Positions 13,932 through 15,081 of a stretch of DNA of 15,081 nucleotides are shown one piece after another; within the stretch, counting starts at the first letter, position 1, and each line of letters starts with the position of its first letter. The stretch comes from CAYPEL01 sp964409635 (lineage in GTDB: Bacteria; Pseudomonadota; Gammaproteobacteria; DSM-19610): assembly GCA_964409635.1 (NCBI GenBank), contig CAYPEL010000059.1, forward strand, positions 1 to 15,081, read 5' to 3'. The notes under the pieces are model-generated. The model saw only the letters and a program-made list of their open reading frames with translations. It had not been told where the DNA came from and ran no database searches. Made by a program: the position numbers and the translations under genes.

Positions 13932-15022
13932 TGGATAAAGTCCGGCTGTGGTTCCGCCGTTATGCCGCCGATCCCCAGGTTGTCGCACTATCCCTGGTAT
14001 TGCTGATAGGGTTGGCAGTCACAGTTACATTTGGCAGGATGCTGGCGCCAGCAATAGCCGCGCTTGTGCTGGCTTATTTGCTTGACGGTATAGTTATGCC
14101 CATGCGGCGTATCGGTGTACCGAGGAATCTTGCGGTATCGCTGGTATTTTTGGTTTTCATGGTAGCGCTGGTGTTTATTTTACTGGGCATGCTGCCGCGC
14201 TTGTCTCACCAGGTGACGCAACTTTTTCAGCAACTGCCAAGCATCCTCAGTAAGGGGCAAGAGGCGTTGTTGCTTCTTCCGGAAAAATACCCTGATCTGA
14301 TCAGTGAAGTGCAGGTTTATGACGTCATCAGCACCGTCCGTTCTGAGCTGGCAGGGCTCGGCCAGCGGTTCCTGTCAGTTTCGGTAGCTTCGGTGTTGGG
14401 TATTATCACCATCATGGTGTACGTGGTGCTGGTGCCAATGCTGGTGTTTTTCTTTTTGAAAGATAAACAGCGCATTCTTGGCTGGTTTACCCATTACATG
14501 CCAAGTGACCGTGCGCTGACTTCAAAGGTTTGGCACGATGTAAATATTCAGGTAGCGAATTATGTACGCGGCAAGATTTGGGAAATTATGATAGTTGGAA
14601 TAGTCACGTATATTACATTTACCTTCATGGGGCTGGAATATTCTGAGCTGCTGGCAACACTGGTCGGTTTGTCGGTTATCATTCCTTATATCGGTGCTGC
14701 CGTAGTGACTTTGCCTATCGCAGCAATCGCTTATTATCAATTGGGCTGGAGTGCCGATTTCGGTTACGTGATTCTTGCATACGGTATTATTCAGGCGCTG
14801 GACGGTAATGTGCTCGTGCCTTTACTGTTCTCGGAAGTCGTCGATCTGCACCCCATTGCAATTATACTTGCGGTGTTGATATTTGGCGGTATCTGGGGGT
14901 TTTGGGGGGTGTTCTTTGCAATTCCACTGGCGACTCTGGTCTCGGCAGTTCTAAAAGCCTGGCCGCAGAAAACCATCGAGATGCCGACGCCTGAACAGGT
15001 GGTCGAGGCGGATCAGGGTTAA
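13931..15022 (+). CDS. perM: PerM/AI-2E-family membrane protein
   Basis: This 363-residue inner-membrane protein has the AI-2E transporter family layout. Two or three helices come near the N-terminus (VVALSLVLLIGLAVTVTFG onwards), followed by a soluble helical segment at about 95-145. A further set of helices ends in the family signature DGNVLVPLLFSEVVDLHPIA and GGIWGFWGVFFAIPLA. The family exports diverse small molecules or ions. Few members move autoinducer-2 itself, so the substrate is unknown. PerM is the usual gammaproteobacterial name and this assignment is probable. The ATG overlaps the previous stop (TAATG), with a GGGGA site inside the upstream gene. It is the last gene of the LysR unit. 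No terminator is visible in the remaining 59 bases. Confidence 0.88.
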   Translation: MDKVRLWFRRYAADPQVVALSLVLLIGLAVTVTFGRMLAPAIAALVLAYLLDGIVMPMRRIGVPRNLAVSLVFLVFMVALVFILLGMLPRLSHQVTQLFQQLPSILSKGQEALLLLPEKYPDLISEVQVYDVISTVRSELAGLGQRFLSVSVASVLGIITIMVYVVLVPMLVFFFLKDKQRILGWFTHYMPSDRALTSKVWHDVNIQVANYVRGKIWEIMIVGIVTYITFTFMGLEYSELLATLVGLSVIIPYIGAAVVTLPIAAIAYYQLGWSADFGYVILAYGIIQALDGNVLVPLLFSEVVDLHPIAIILAVLIFGGIWGFWGVFFAIPLATLVSAVLKAWPQKTIEMPTPEQVVEADQG

Positions 15023-15081
15023 GTGCACCTCTAAAATTAATAGCTACAACGCACCCGAGGCGAAATCAGCCAACCGCGAAC
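15023..15081. other. Short tail with no assigned feature
   Basis: The final 59 bases show no terminator hairpin and no plus-strand gene start. On the minus strand an open frame reads SRLADFASGAL and stops at 15044-15046. This could be the end of a convergent gene, but eleven residues are too few to call. Confidence 0.3.

Noticed and set aside
15044..15081. C-terminal end of a convergent minus-strand gene
   Set aside because: Only eleven residues (SRLADFASGAL) are visible before the stop and other frames also end nearby, so there is not enough to support a call.

Overview
The window looks like chromosomal DNA of a sulfur-oxidising gammaproteobacterium, probably marine. This rests on a core sox thiosulfate-oxidation cluster, a YeeE/YedE sulfur transporter, TusA, a BepA-type outer-membrane protease and the CpoB-to-queE-queC gene order. 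Genes are densely packed, and I see no phage, insertion sequence, integrase or CRISPR array.

Layout. Bases 1-42 are probably the last codons of cpoB (ybgF). Bases 43-438 hold no gene but carry two large hairpin elements (70-181 and 254-361) in opposite orientation. They share an identical 26-base core and a GNRA-type hairpin but have unrelated, perfectly paired outer stems. This is the most unusual feature of the window. Next come queE and queC (7-deazaguanine synthesis for queuosine), overlapping, then a YeeE/YedE-family transporter. A tRNA-Lys(UUU) gene follows with its own promoter, and a terminator shared with the convergent sox cluster.

Bases 3295-7288 on the minus strand are soxX-soxY-soxZ-soxA-soxB, giving the periplasmic carrier SoxYZ, the SoxXA conjugating cytochrome and the SoxB thiohydrolase. 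A sigma-70-like promoter lies at 7400-7429, a 25-base palindrome lies in the soxX leader, and a strong terminator separates soxA from soxB. No soxCD is present here. If it is absent from the genome, sulfane sulfur would have to leave SoxY by another route, such as sulfur storage or cytoplasmic oxidation.

Bases 7626-9083 (minus) encode an M48 metalloprotease with TPRs (BepA-like), divergent from tusA (9447-9677). A FadL-type outer-membrane channel (9945-11411) follows with an unrecognised exported protein (11486-12403) that appears to contain two copies of one domain. After a terminator come a LysR regulator of CysL/YeiE type, a small protein of unknown function with a proline-glutamate linker, and a PerM/AI-2E-family membrane protein. 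The stop and start codons of these last three overlap.

The common theme is sulfur: outer-membrane uptake (possibly FadL), sulfur import (YeeE), periplasmic thiosulfate oxidation (Sox) and cytoplasmic sulfur relay (TusA). The LysR protein is a plausible but unproven regulator of sulfur or nitrogen-linked genes.
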